Positions 9,014-17,624 of a DNA stretch of 64,000 bases are shown here, piece by piece; position 1 is the first letter of the stretch, and each line of letters begins with the position of its first letter. Below the pieces are notes generated by a model. It ran no database searches and was not told the DNA's origin. It saw only the letters and a list, made by a program, of their open reading frames with translations. The stretch covers positions 62,001-126,000 of the forward strand of contig JALOAC010000003.1 of assembly GCA_023228985.1 (NCBI GenBank), given 5' to 3'. The DNA comes from Thiopseudomonas sp. Its GTDB lineage: Bacteria; Pseudomonadota; Gammaproteobacteria; Pseudomonadales; Pseudomonadaceae. A program made the position numbers and the translations under genes.

Positions 9014-9715
9014 TCAAAACAGCACCTCTTTCACAAAAGGTATGGTTAGTTTGCGCTGTGCTTGCAATGATGCCTCATCGAGTTTTTCTAGCGCAAAAAA
9101 CAAGTTTTCCATAGTGCGACCTGTATGCGTAAGCAAATAGCGACCTACTTCATCAGCCAAATACAAACCACGTCTTGAGGCGCGCAACTGCAAGGCGCGC
9201 AGCTTTTCTTCATCGGTTAACTCTTGTAAATGAAAAACCAGCGCTGTATTCAAACGTGACTGCAAATCGGGCAAATTAACACCCAACTCGCGCGGGCTGG
9301 CTTTAGCGCCAACCAGCAGTCGCTTACCTGCATCGCGCAAACGGTTAAAGGCATGAAATAAAGCTGTTTCCCACTCTGCTAAGCCGGCAATGCATTGCAC
9401 ATCATCTAAGGCAACCAAGTCACAGCTTTCAATATCTTCAAGTATTTCAGTCCCATAACTAACACAATCAGCCATAGGCAAGTATAGGCTTCTACTACCA
9501 AGCTCTTCGGCGCGCAAGCAGGCTGCTTGTAATAAGTGCGTACGGCCTACCCCAGCAGCGCCCCATAACCAAATAAAGTTTTCGACCCACGACTGCTCTA
9601 ACTGACAAGCACGCTCAACGTAACCTAAGGCTGCAGCGTTAGCTCCCGGATAATAATTGGCAAAGGTTGCATCATCACGCAGACGTACCGCTAGGGGTAA
9701 TTGGATTGGTTTCAT
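9014..9715 (-). CDS. hda: DnaA regulatory inactivator Hda
   Basis: Hda binds the DNA-loaded sliding clamp and stimulates ATP hydrolysis by DnaA, preventing re-initiation of replication. The 233-residue protein is a DnaA-like AAA+ domain without the DnaA DNA-binding domain. It shows GAAGVGRTHLLQAAC, where Arg replaces the usual Walker lysine as is normal for Hda, DLVALDDVQCIAG as Walker B, and sensor II GRTMENLFFALEKLD. The first residues contain QLPLAV, matching the clamp-binding motif. It lies 27 bases after the AI-2E-family permease gene, same strand. Confidence 0.95.
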   Translation of the reverse strand: MKPIQLPLAVRLRDDATFANYYPGANAAALGYVERACQLEQSWVENFIWLWGAAGVGRTHLLQAACLRAEELGSRSLYLPMADCVSYGTEILEDIESCDLVALDDVQCIAGLAEWETALFHAFNRLRDAGKRLLVGAKASPRELGVNLPDLQSRLNTALVFHLQELTDEEKLRALQLRASRRGLYLADEVGRYLLTHTGRTMENLFFALEKLDEASLQAQRKLTIPFVKEVLF

Positions 9716-9742
9716 AAAATAATAATTGCTGTTTGCATACGT

Positions 9743-10816
9743 TTAATCAGTAACCTCTGGCTCGCCGCGCTTATAAAAACGCGATTTTATATAGTTGCTA
9801 TGCAGGTAACCTAACAAAACCATCAGCATTGCCGCCACCGGCAGGGCCAATAAAACCCCAGTAAAGCCCAGCAACTGACTACCAACCAACAAGGCAAACA
9901 TTACCGTAACAGGATGCAAGCCTAAGCGGTCGCCTACCAAAGCTTGGGTTAAAAACATGCTTTCTAATAAGCGTCCTGCGATAAAAACAAATGCGATACC
10001 AGCGAGCGCATAATAATTCAGCCCAAACTGAAACAGTCCAGCGAGCAGCGCTAAAACCAAGCCAATAATAAACCCTAAGTTGGGCACTAAACTAGCAAAC
10101 GCAGCAATCACGCCGACAATAAGCGCAAGCTCAAGGCCAACCACCGTCAATCCAACGGTGTAAATCACACCCAAACTGAGCATCACCAATAGCTGACCAT
10201 GTATAAACGCACCCAATACTTCATGGCACTCGCCGGCTAGTTTATTGCTAATGGCTTCAAAACGGCGGGGAACTAATTGACGCAAACGTTTAATAATTGC
10301 AGGCCAATCAATCAACAGGTAAAAAGTCACTACAGGAATCAGTAGTAGATTAGCCAACCAAGAAAAAAACACAGCACTTGAGCTACTAAGTTTTGCCATC
10401 AATACATTAGCTAAATCCGGGGCTTTATCGATATGCACAAGCAGCATAGACTTGAGCTTATCAGCATGCCAAACATCTTCATCTAGGTTAAACGTTTGCT
10501 GCAACCAAGGCAGGACATTGGTTTGAAGCCAGCTTATAAACTGTGGCATCAACTCATACAAATACAGCATTTGTTGCCCAGCAACAGGAATCAGTATGAG
10601 CATGAAAGCCAACAACAAACTCAGCGTGAACATAAACACCACAACTACTGCCCACGTGCGACTGAGCCAGCGCTGCAACCAAACAACCAGAGGATTGCTG
10701 GCATATGCAATCAGTGCACTGACCAAAAACGGCGTCAACACAGGCAGCAAAACGTAGCACAACAGCAAAAAAACTATAAGTGCCAGCCATAGGTAAAGGT
10801 GTTTTAAGCTTTGCAT
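9743..10816 (-). CDS. AI-2E family transporter (PerM-like permease)
   Basis: This is a polytopic inner-membrane protein of 357 residues with hydrophobic segments at about 10-30, 35-75, 150-175 and several between 205 and 345. The arrangement and sequence (ASLVPNLGFIIG, GDRLGLHPVTVMFALLVG) are those of the AI-2E exporter/PerM family. The substrate is not predictable here; some members export AI-2 and others act as Na+/H+ antiporters. It sits between DUF2066 and hda, a conserved trio in Pseudomonas, with 12- and 27-base gaps that indicate one operon. Confidence 0.9.
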   Translation of the reverse strand: MQSLKHLYLWLALIVFLLLCYVLLPVLTPFLVSALIAYASNPLVVWLQRWLSRTWAVVVVFMFTLSLLLAFMLILIPVAGQQMLYLYELMPQFISWLQTNVLPWLQQTFNLDEDVWHADKLKSMLLVHIDKAPDLANVLMAKLSSSSAVFFSWLANLLLIPVVTFYLLIDWPAIIKRLRQLVPRRFEAISNKLAGECHEVLGAFIHGQLLVMLSLGVIYTVGLTVVGLELALIVGVIAAFASLVPNLGFIIGLVLALLAGLFQFGLNYYALAGIAFVFIAGRLLESMFLTQALVGDRLGLHPVTVMFALLVGSQLLGFTGVLLALPVAAMLMVLLGYLHSNYIKSRFYKRGEPEVTD

Positions 10817-10828
10817 AAAAACTCTAAA

Positions 10829-11950
10829 TTATTGCCAAGTAAACAATAGATCTATTTTATCTTGAGCAACCCTTGGGCTTTCATTTTTTTCAGCACTAGG
10901 CTCAGTGCTCATAGCAGCAGACTCTTCGCTGTTTTCAGTCACATTTTCGGGGATCTGCTCTGGAGTCTGTTCTGTTTCACCCATAGTTTCTTGTGTTAGA
11001 TGTTCAGTCTTGGGCACTGGCAACTCATGCATGTGCTGCAAAGCAAACGAACTGCGCAGCTGCTCGGGCAAAGCCTTTACCTGCCATACTCCTTGCTGAC
11101 CATCGAGCTTGATTAGCTTAGCGTTGTAGACCTGCAAAAGTTTCTCCACTGCGGCTAAGCGCTGCATAGTCAACTCATTCACTTGCACCTTGAGCGCCTC
11201 ACCCTGGCCAGGTAAAACAGCATATTTATGGATAAAGTATCCCGCTAGTTCAAAAAAAACCGCATCAGCCAAATCCGTCACATTGTTGGCTTCAAGCTTA
11301 CCCTGCCGCACTTTACCTTGCTCATACAGCTGCCATTGCGCAGTGGGCTGCCGGTCTTCATCCACTACTACGCGTAAAAAAACATCGGCTGCATAACGCT
11401 GTAACAGCTCCTCAATTTGCGTTGAGTTTTGCAGCTGCAACCGATCAGTAAGCATTTGTTCTTGTAAATCGGCCATTGGGAAACGTACAGGCAAGCCATT
11501 GTGTTCGGCGTACTTAGCGATACCCTCTGCCTTTAACTGCCCATCGCTAAATAGTTGCTGCCCATGTGCATCTTGTTGTGTCCACCACAGCAACAACATC
11601 GGTCTTTGCGCCCCCCAAGTCGCCAACCCTTGTTGCTGCAAAAGATTTAATACGCTGGTGGCATCAAAACGCACTGTTAACGTAGCGTCGCGGTGGCTGT
11701 ACCCTGTAATCAAGTCCTGGGGATCAGCGCTTTGTTTTTTAAGCTCTGGGTAATTCTCCAGATCGCTTACGCCGGTCAAACGCCACACGACTGTGCTAAA
11801 AGCTCGACTCAAAGCCTTATCTCGGGCTTGACCGTCATCACTGGTCAACTGCTCTTCATCAACCTGATAAATACTCGGCATCTGCACTGCCTGTGCAAAA
11901 CTTGCCATCAATAACACGCCTGCCGTAAGTAACCCAGCTAAAAAACGCAT
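10829..11950 (-). CDS. DUF2066 domain-containing exported protein
   Basis: This is a 373-residue protein of unknown function. A signal peptide (MRFLAGLLTAGVLLMASFAQA) gives a mature start near residue 22, so it should act in the envelope. The DUF2066 region covers roughly residues 25-300, including the early RDKALSRAFSTVVWRLTG segment. The last 70 residues are a low-complexity tail rich in Glu, Thr, Ser and Pro that ends DLLFTWQ and looks unstructured. It heads the DUF2066-permease-hda operon. In Pseudomonas I recall purM-purN preceding this block; here a ComEA-like gene and pdxB lie upstream. Confidence 0.88.
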   Translation of the reverse strand: MRFLAGLLTAGVLLMASFAQAVQMPSIYQVDEEQLTSDDGQARDKALSRAFSTVVWRLTGVSDLENYPELKKQSADPQDLITGYSHRDATLTVRFDATSVLNLLQQQGLATWGAQRPMLLLWWTQQDAHGQQLFSDGQLKAEGIAKYAEHNGLPVRFPMADLQEQMLTDRLQLQNSTQIEELLQRYAADVFLRVVVDEDRQPTAQWQLYEQGKVRQGKLEANNVTDLADAVFFELAGYFIHKYAVLPGQGEALKVQVNELTMQRLAAVEKLLQVYNAKLIKLDGQQGVWQVKALPEQLRSSFALQHMHELPVPKTEHLTQETMGETEQTPEQIPENVTENSEESAAMSTEPSAEKNESPRVAQDKIDLLFTWQ

Positions 11951-12041
11951 AATTCCTCTCTTGCATCATTCAGTAATAATAACTGCGTAGTTTATAAGAT
12001 GCTGCGGAAAACTGCACCTAGGCTATTAAATAGTTGGTAAA

Positions 12042-12069
12042 AATTAAGGCAGCCTAGGCTGCCTTAATT
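12042..12069 (-). terminator. Rho-independent terminator of the ComEA-like gene
   Basis: A perfect 28-base palindrome with arms AATTAAGGCAGCCT lies 21 bases after the stop codon. On the minus strand it continues as TTTTTACC. The plus strand lacks a comparable T tract. Confidence 0.85.
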
Positions 12070-12089
12070 GTGTTTGATAAACAGAACCC

Positions 12090-12389
12090 TTATTCGACCA
12101 CAAGCTTATTGCGTATGCGCTCCAAAGTAGCAACACCAATTCCTTTCACTTCTAGCAGCTCATCTACCGACTTAAACGCCCCCTGAGCAGCACGATAATC
12201 CACTATTGCTTGCGCCTTAGATGGACCTATGCCTGGCAATTCGCGCGACAGCGTTTCCACATCTGCTTGATTAATATTTACTGCTGTCATAGACGCGACT
12301 ATCGCTGTCTCTTGGGCTTGAGCAACGTTACTCACACCAAGAATAACTGACATAGCTAGCATTAGCGAAAACCAAATTGATTTATTCAT
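12090..12389 (-). CDS. ComEA-like exported helix-hairpin-helix protein
   Basis: This 99-residue protein starts at the ATG at 12389, which has AAGGAG about 10 bases upstream; a longer frame adds 14 residues and no ribosome binding site. MNKSIWFSLMLAMSVILGVSNVAQA is a signal peptide. The mature part is a double helix-hairpin-helix unit with VNINQADVETLSRELPGIGPSKAQAIVDYR and ELLEVKGIGVATLERIRNKL seen across it (glycine hairpins PGIGPSKA and KGIGVATL). Such proteins bind DNA without sequence preference in the periplasm, and homologues serve natural transformation. Whether this cell is competent cannot be told here. Confidence 0.9.
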   Translation of the reverse strand: MNKSIWFSLMLAMSVILGVSNVAQAQETAIVASMTAVNINQADVETLSRELPGIGPSKAQAIVDYRAAQGAFKSVDELLEVKGIGVATLERIRNKLVVE

Positions 12390-12620
12390 AAAAACACTCT
12401 CCTTAGTATTAAATATGTGCAGGGCCGCCAAAGGCTAACTAGTTCAGCTGCTCTACAGCAATAGCGATACAAAGTACCGATTGCAATTTTAAGTTTAGGC
12501 AGCTTTTTTCAAATGACTTGTTTTTTAGACAAAACGTGAAATAACTCACACTCAGCAATTGTGCGCTTGGCGTTACTCTGCGCACGTAGAGACCGTGATT
12601 TTGGTAAAAAACCATAAGCC

Positions 12621-13760
12621 CTACAGGCTGAGCTGTAACGCCTGAAACAATAACTGCTGCTCAGCTGTATAGCCCTGTCCTGAGATTCTCAAGGTTGCCA
12701 GCTCACGTCGTATTGGATAGTTTTTCCTTAAACTGTCAAAACCTGTACCGCGCTGCTGAGCAGCGAGTCTAAACAACATACGCATAGCTGCATCATCTGT
12801 TCTAGGGTCGTACAACACAGTAGTTAGCAGGCCGCGCATACTCTCTACACTAGCTGCCGAACTAAGTTTAATGGCTTGTAGCAAAGGCTCTGGGTATTTT
12901 ATCCTAGTGTTGGCGGTCAAATTAAAATGCTGGCAAAACGCGTTAAAAATCATTTCCGTGCCTCGAATCTTGCCATCTAAGCTGTATCCAGCAATATGTG
13001 GCGTCGCCAACTGGCACAAAGCGGCTAATTCAGGATTAAATTCAGGCTCTGGCTCCCACACATCCAACACCACAGCCAAGTCTTTACGCTGTAGTAAGCA
13101 AGCCAATAAGGACTGGTTATCTATTACCGCGCCTCGGGCAGCATTTATTAACCAAGTACCCGGCTGTAAAGCAGCTAATTGCTGTGCAGAAAACATATGT
13201 AAAGTTGGCCAATTACCAGATTTATCCAAGGGCGTATGTATAGAAATCACATCACACTTAGCTAAAATAGTGGCTAGCTCAACATACTCCTGCACTGACG
13301 CAGCTTCTAACTGCTGGCGTGGCGGATCGCAAAGCAGCACTTGATAACCGAGTTTGCGCAATACATTTGCTAAGCGTTGGCCAACCTGCCCTGCACCCAC
13401 GATGCCGAAAACACGTTGAGAGAGTGTTCCTCCAGTTCGCTGCGCGAGTACTTGCAGTGCAGCCAACACATACTCTACTACCGCCTGAGCATTGCAGCCT
13501 GGTGCGTTTGTCCAAGCAATTTTTTGGCTATTTAAATAATCTAAATCAAGATGATCCGTGCCAATGGTGCAAGTGCCAACAAACTTTACCGCACTGCCTT
13601 GCAATAACTCTCTGTTTACCTGAGTAATTGAACGCACAATTAAAGCATCCGCCTCACGCACATCCGCTGCACTAATAGCACGGCCAGCTCGCTTAACAAC
13701 TCGGCCAAACTGCGCAAACACCTGTGTTTCTGGAATGTTTTCATCAATGACTATATGCAT
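12621..13760 (-). CDS. pdxB: Erythronate-4-phosphate dehydrogenase PdxB
   Basis: PdxB oxidises 4-phospho-D-erythronate in the pyridoxal 5'-phosphate pathway. The start at 13760 gives MHIVIDENIPETQVFAQFG with a GGTGAAAA element upstream; the longer frame has no support. The D-2-hydroxyacid dehydrogenase fold shows the NAD loop GIVGAGQVGQRLANVL, the catalytic arginine in NAARGAVID, an acidic residue in VLDVWEPEPEF and the histidine in ATPHIAGYSLDGK. The ~90-residue C-terminal PdxB dimerisation domain is present, and 379 residues is normal. It is transcribed alone, behind the cheR terminator. Confidence 0.95.
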   Translation of the reverse strand: MHIVIDENIPETQVFAQFGRVVKRAGRAISAADVREADALIVRSITQVNRELLQGSAVKFVGTCTIGTDHLDLDYLNSQKIAWTNAPGCNAQAVVEYVLAALQVLAQRTGGTLSQRVFGIVGAGQVGQRLANVLRKLGYQVLLCDPPRQQLEAASVQEYVELATILAKCDVISIHTPLDKSGNWPTLHMFSAQQLAALQPGTWLINAARGAVIDNQSLLACLLQRKDLAVVLDVWEPEPEFNPELAALCQLATPHIAGYSLDGKIRGTEMIFNAFCQHFNLTANTRIKYPEPLLQAIKLSSAASVESMRGLLTTVLYDPRTDDAAMRMLFRLAAQQRGTGFDSLRKNYPIRRELATLRISGQGYTAEQQLLFQALQLSL

Positions 13761-13797
13761 AATTTTCACCCTGCACTTTTTACCGTTAGCAATAAAA

Positions 13798-13829
13798 AAA
13801 GCCACGTGCATTTTTGCATGCGTGGCTTT
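13798..13829 (-). terminator. Rho-independent terminator after cheR
   Basis: Arms AAAGCCACG (13798-13806) and CGTGGCTTT (13821-13829) enclose an inner TGCA/TGCA pair. On the minus strand the stem is followed by seven T residues. It separates cheV-cheR from pdxB. Confidence 0.88.
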
Positions 13830-13878
13830 GTTTAACTATACGAGATGTTATAAAACGCTCCCAAAATAAGCGTGCTAT

Positions 13879-14709
13879 TTATTTAGCTTGATAAATAATT
13901 CCCGGGTTGCACTGCACCATCGTATATAGCTCTGGCAAACCATTTAAAGCTTCTGAGGCGCCTAAAAACAAATAACCACCGGGCTTTAATGTTGCATGTA
14001 TACGGCGCAAAATATCTTTCTTAACTTCTGCTGAAAAATAAATTAAGACGTTACGACAAAAAACCACATCAAACTTACCTAGCGCAGCATAGCTTTCCAG
14101 CAAATTGATCTGACGAAACTCTACTTTCTGCTTGATAGCATCTTTTATTTTCCAGCGTCCACCAGTGCCTACTTTATCAAAATAACGCTGCAACCTTTCT
14201 GGCGACAAGCCACGCGCTATGGCTAAAGCATCGTACTCACCTTGCTTGCTGGCCTCGAGCATCGTACCCGACAACTCAGTAGCTAGAATCTGTACACCCG
14301 CTCGTAACTGACCAAAAGCCGTGCGCTCATACTCATCCAAAATCATGGCTAGCGAGTAAGGCTCTTGCCCAGAGGAGCAGGCCGCTGACCAAATCCTTAA
14401 GCGCTGATTAGGATACTTAGCCACCAGCTCGGGTAAGACTTTTTTCTTCATCACTTCGTAAGGGTAAGTGTCACGAAACCATAGCGTTTCGTTAGTCGTC
14501 ATGGCATCAATTACTTGCGTATGCAAAGCGCCTCGCGGATTGGCCTGCATACGACGAACAAGCTCACCTAATGACTGGATACGCTCTTGCTCCAGTATTT
14601 TCTTCAGACGACTGCTGACTAAATACTGCTTATTGTCGCCAAGCAAAATTCCGGACTGCTTTTCCAAGTAGTCCCGAAATATATGAAAATCTGAGAGTGT
14701 GAGTGACAC
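13879..14709 (-). CDS. cheR: Chemotaxis protein methyltransferase CheR
   Basis: CheR transfers methyl groups from S-adenosylmethionine to glutamates on chemoreceptors. The start is GTG at 14709, with AAGG 10 bases upstream, giving SLTLSDFHIFRDYLEKQSGI. An N-terminal helical domain (about 1-75) precedes the SAM-binding domain with IWSAACSSGQEPYSLAM, LATELSGTMLEASKQGEY and FCRNVLIYFS. The length of 276 residues is standard. It follows cheV by 120 bases in the same direction, the Pseudomonas cheV-cheR arrangement beside flgA. The haem chemoreceptor at 2.3-3.9 kb is a likely substrate. Confidence 0.95.
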   Translation of the reverse strand: MSLTLSDFHIFRDYLEKQSGILLGDNKQYLVSSRLKKILEQERIQSLGELVRRMQANPRGALHTQVIDAMTTNETLWFRDTYPYEVMKKKVLPELVAKYPNQRLRIWSAACSSGQEPYSLAMILDEYERTAFGQLRAGVQILATELSGTMLEASKQGEYDALAIARGLSPERLQRYFDKVGTGGRWKIKDAIKQKVEFRQINLLESYAALGKFDVVFCRNVLIYFSAEVKKDILRRIHATLKPGGYLFLGASEALNGLPELYTMVQCNPGIIYQAK

Positions 14710-14829
14710 TATAATAACGCCTTACTATCAAAACTAATTGATCGATTATAGCCTAATATTCCCCTAGATGCTCGAATATAAGGTGTCGTAGCTTATTTAA
14801 AACTCGCTCAACACCAAGCATCCAAAAGC

Positions 14830-15756
14830 TTAACCTTTTTGCTTAAGTCGCTTTATAACACTTTCCGCCAATCCATCCGGCTTAAATTTTGGTAAAAAAT
14901 CATCCGCTCCAACTTTTTCCACCATCGCCTGATTGAAAACACCAGAAAGTGAAGTGTGCAGTAATACATGCAAATTTTTAAGCTTGGGGTTGTTGCGAAT
15001 TTCCGAGGTCAGGGTGTAACCGTCCATCACCGGCATTTCAATATCAGATATCAACATCAACAACTCTTGGGCAGGATCAAGCCCTTCATCAGTCATATCA
15101 GTTAAATAATTCAAAGCGGCCCGACCATCACTTAAGGCAATGATTTCAACCCCGACATCCTGCAACACGCGCATTAACTGCTTGCGCGCCACCAAAGAGT
15201 CGTCAACGATAAGAATCTTCTTACTCGCTGCCTGACTACGAATATCATCATTGAGCACACCGTCAGAGACATCTTCTTTACCCGGCACGACTTCAGCCAA
15301 TATTTTCTCTACATCAAGAATTTCGACCAACTTATCATCGACATGAGTTACTGCAGTTAAATAATGCTCACGTCCGGTACCTGCCGGCGGCGGAAGAATT
15401 TCCTCCCAGTTGAGATTAACAATACGCTCAACCGCACACACCAAAAAACCTTGTGTTTTCGTGTTGTATTCAGTGACGATGACAAAACTGTCTTCCAGCT
15501 TTGTTTTCTCATGCTTGCCTGTTGCCAAGGCTAAATCAATCACTGGAACCGTGTTGCCACGAACCGTAGCCACACCACGCACCATAGGATTTGAATGCGG
15601 CATAATGGTTAAGCTAGGACATTGCAAAACCTCGCGCACTTTAAACACATTAACGCCATATAGCTGAGAACCTGATAGTCTGAACAGCAACAGCTCCAGC
15701 CTATTTTGGCCCACTAACTGGGTTCTCTGGTTTACTGAGTCTAAAACACTGGCCAT
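14830..15756 (-). CDS. cheV: Chemotaxis coupling protein CheV (CheW plus receiver)
   Basis: CheV couples receptors to CheA and adapts through phosphorylation. The ATG at 15756 has GGAG 8 bases upstream. A CheW-like domain (about residues 20-165; VNVFKVREVLQCP, GVATVRGNTVPVIDLA) is followed by a receiver domain beginning KILIVDDSLVARKQL. The phospho-acceptor aspartate is in LISDIEMPVMDGYTLT and the conserved lysine in FLPKFKPD. Its 308 residues match the family. It is divergent from flgA and upstream of cheR on the minus strand. I see no clear FliA promoter in the short cheV-flgA gap. Confidence 0.96.
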   Translation of the reverse strand: MASVLDSVNQRTQLVGQNRLELLLFRLSGSQLYGVNVFKVREVLQCPSLTIMPHSNPMVRGVATVRGNTVPVIDLALATGKHEKTKLEDSFVIVTEYNTKTQGFLVCAVERIVNLNWEEILPPPAGTGREHYLTAVTHVDDKLVEILDVEKILAEVVPGKEDVSDGVLNDDIRSQAASKKILIVDDSLVARKQLMRVLQDVGVEIIALSDGRAALNYLTDMTDEGLDPAQELLMLISDIEMPVMDGYTLTSEIRNNPKLKNLHVLLHTSLSGVFNQAMVEKVGADDFLPKFKPDGLAESVIKRLKQKG

Positions 15757-15845
15757 TGCAAACTCCAAAAATAACAAGTCAGACCAAGCTTTCTTCCTCG
15801 CCAGCTGGCCTGTTTTTTGCTTTAATAATTCTTATGAATATCCAA

Positions 15846-16589
15846 ATGACATTATTCCGACACACAATGGCCGAACGAAACCTGCCAAGCAAGTTTTTTT
15901 TGCTCTGTCTTAGTCTTTTCTTACCCAGCCTTGCTTGGGCCGGCACGAGCATTGATCAGATTATCGACACCGCCCAATCATTTCTTGAACAAGAAACCAA
16001 AAATTATTTAACTAATAGCAATATTGAGGCACGCTACGAGGTAAGTATTGGTCGCTTAGATAGCAGGTTACGCATGGCTGCCTGCGATCAAGCACTAAGT
16101 GCTTCTTTAGAGAATCCGCAACAGCCTACAGGCAGAGTTACTCTGCGCATTCGTTGTGATGGCAGCGCACCTTGGTCTATTTTTGTGCCCGCCCAAGTCA
16201 ATCTTTATCGTGACGTAGTAGTGGCAACTCGCCCTATAAAACGCAACACCATTATACAAGCTAAGGATATTTCCTTGGCTGAACGCGATGTCGGCAACCT
16301 TAAGCAAGGTTACCTGCTAAGTCTTGATAGCGTTATCGGCAGCCTAGCCACTCGTGGCCTGCAACATGATCAGGTTGTTTCACCGAACCAGTTACGCCAG
16401 CCAGCCACTGTTAAGCGCGGCGATCAAGTAGTTATCTCTGCACTAAGTGGCAGCGTGCGCGTACGCATGCCGGGCGAAGCCTTATCAGACGGCGCTATAG
16501 GTGAGCAAATAAGGGTGCGCAACATCCGCTCACAGCGTATTATTCATGCGCGAGTGACCGCGCCAGGCCAGGTTGAAGTCGCTATGTAA
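15846..16589 (+). CDS. flgA: Flagellar basal body P-ring formation chaperone FlgA
   Basis: FlgA is a periplasmic chaperone for P-ring assembly by FlgI. The start is uncertain: ATGs at 15834, 15846 and 15867 are all in frame and none has a good ribosome binding site. All give a signal peptide, with FFLLCLSLFLPSLAWA before the cleavage site. The mature protein has an N-terminal ~75-residue region and a C-terminal SAF domain with VVATRPIKRNTIIQAKDISLAE visible as the SAF strand pair, and GDQVVISALSGSVRVRMPGEAL. It is divergent from cheV and upstream of flgM-flgN. Confidence 0.93.
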   Translation: MTLFRHTMAERNLPSKFFLLCLSLFLPSLAWAGTSIDQIIDTAQSFLEQETKNYLTNSNIEARYEVSIGRLDSRLRMAACDQALSASLENPQQPTGRVTLRIRCDGSAPWSIFVPAQVNLYRDVVVATRPIKRNTIIQAKDISLAERDVGNLKQGYLLSLDSVIGSLATRGLQHDQVVSPNQLRQPATVKRGDQVVISALSGSVRVRMPGEALSDGAIGEQIRVRNIRSQRIIHARVTAPGQVEVAM

Positions 16590-16707
16590 TCTGCTTTAAA
16601 GTAGCTATACTCAGCTTATATAAAAGCAATAACAGCAGTGTTTTCAAAGCTACAATGTGCGATTAAAAATCCTTTTTATGCCGACTAAGCTTTTTCAGGC
16701 TTTGTGC

Positions 16708-16734
16708 TAAAGTTTATTCTAATGCCGCCGATAA
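16708..16734 (+). promoter_or_regulatory. Perfect FliA (sigma-28) promoter for flgM-flgN
   Basis: TAAA (16708-16711), exactly 15 bases, then GCCGATAA (16727-16734) is the full FliA consensus. It lies 40 bases before the flgM start and should drive flgM, flgN and possibly ycgR as late flagellar genes. Confidence 0.93.
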
Positions 16735-16774
16735 TTAGGCCAGTGTTCTAATACTCAGCAGTTGGAGGCTTATC

Positions 16775-17098
16775 ATGGCAATCGAATTTAATCGTGCGAA
16801 CAGCACACAAAATCTTACTAAAAACAACGCTCCGCCCACTAAGGCAGGATCGAATGACAACTCAACATCTCAAGCAACTCAGGCTGACGCGTCTACTCCA
16901 ACCAAAAGCCTAGGCGAATCTGTCAAAATCAGCCAAAATGCGCTTGAATTACAATCCATCAACGACAAGCTCAAGCAAATGCCTGATATAAATCACGATA
17001 AAGTACAAGAGCTTAAACAAGCTATTAACGATGGCAGCTACAAAGTTGATAGCGTCCTCACAGCCAATAAAATGCTTGATTTCGAAGCACAACTATAA
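16775..17098 (+). CDS. flgM: Anti-sigma-28 factor FlgM
   Basis: FlgM holds FliA inactive until it is exported through the finished hook-basal body. The 107-residue protein has a disordered, polar N-terminal half (Asn, Thr, Ser, Ala) and the conserved C-terminal FliA-binding helices (VKISQNALELQSINDKLKQ, DKVQELKQAINDGSYKVDS). GGAGG lies 8 bases before the ATG. It is transcribed from a consensus FliA promoter, forming the usual negative feedback loop, and is followed 11 bases later by flgN. Confidence 0.95.
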   Translation: MAIEFNRANSTQNLTKNNAPPTKAGSNDNSTSQATQADASTPTKSLGESVKISQNALELQSINDKLKQMPDINHDKVQELKQAINDGSYKVDSVLTANKMLDFEAQL

Positions 17099-17109
17099 TT
17101 TTATAAGCC

Positions 17110-17577
17110 ATGCCTGATACTAGAATATTAGAACTGCTAGACACTGATATACACTCCTGCACAGAGCTTCTTGAGATTCTTGAGCAGGAGTTTACTGCGC
17201 TTAATGAACGCAAACTAGAACAACTGCAAGCGCTGCTCGATAGCAAACAACCACTACTGATAAGCCTCAACCAAAGCGCTAAAGAGCGCAGCAACCTGTT
17301 GCAGCGCAGTGGCTTGACGGCCGACATGAACGGCTTCCAACAATTTGCTCAAAACTCCCCGCACTCTGCTAAACTATTGCTGCAACACAGCACGCTCAAT
17401 GAACTTATTGAACAATGCCAAGCGGCCAACTTACGTAATGGACGGCTAATACGCGCCAACCAAATTAGTGTTGGCTCAGCGCTAAACATTATTCGCGGTA
17501 ATAACGAGCCTTCGCTGTACGATAAATCTGGCAGCACCGCTTACAAAAATACTCAGCGCACTTTCACTAGCGCATAG
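17110..17577 (+). CDS. flgN: Flagellar export chaperone FlgN
   Basis: FlgN is a cytoplasmic chaperone for the hook-associated proteins FlgK and FlgL. The 155-residue protein is almost all helix, with the family core ILEQEFTALNERKLEQLQALL and a second half containing NELIEQCQAANLRNGRLIRANQ. The C-terminus is a short polar tail. Sequence conservation is low in this family, so position directly after flgM is an important part of the call. It is cotranscribed with flgM and 47 bases before ycgR. Confidence 0.9.
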   Translation: MPDTRILELLDTDIHSCTELLEILEQEFTALNERKLEQLQALLDSKQPLLISLNQSAKERSNLLQRSGLTADMNGFQQFAQNSPHSAKLLLQHSTLNELIEQCQAANLRNGRLIRANQISVGSALNIIRGNNEPSLYDKSGSTAYKNTQRTFTSA

Positions 17578-17624
17578 TTAGGCGGTTGTTTCTCATACAC
17601 CATTAAGGTTAGCTCGTATCAATA

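Noticed and set aside
9014..9715. Arg in place of the Walker A lysine in Hda
   Set aside because: This substitution is normal for the Hda family and not a sign of inactivation.
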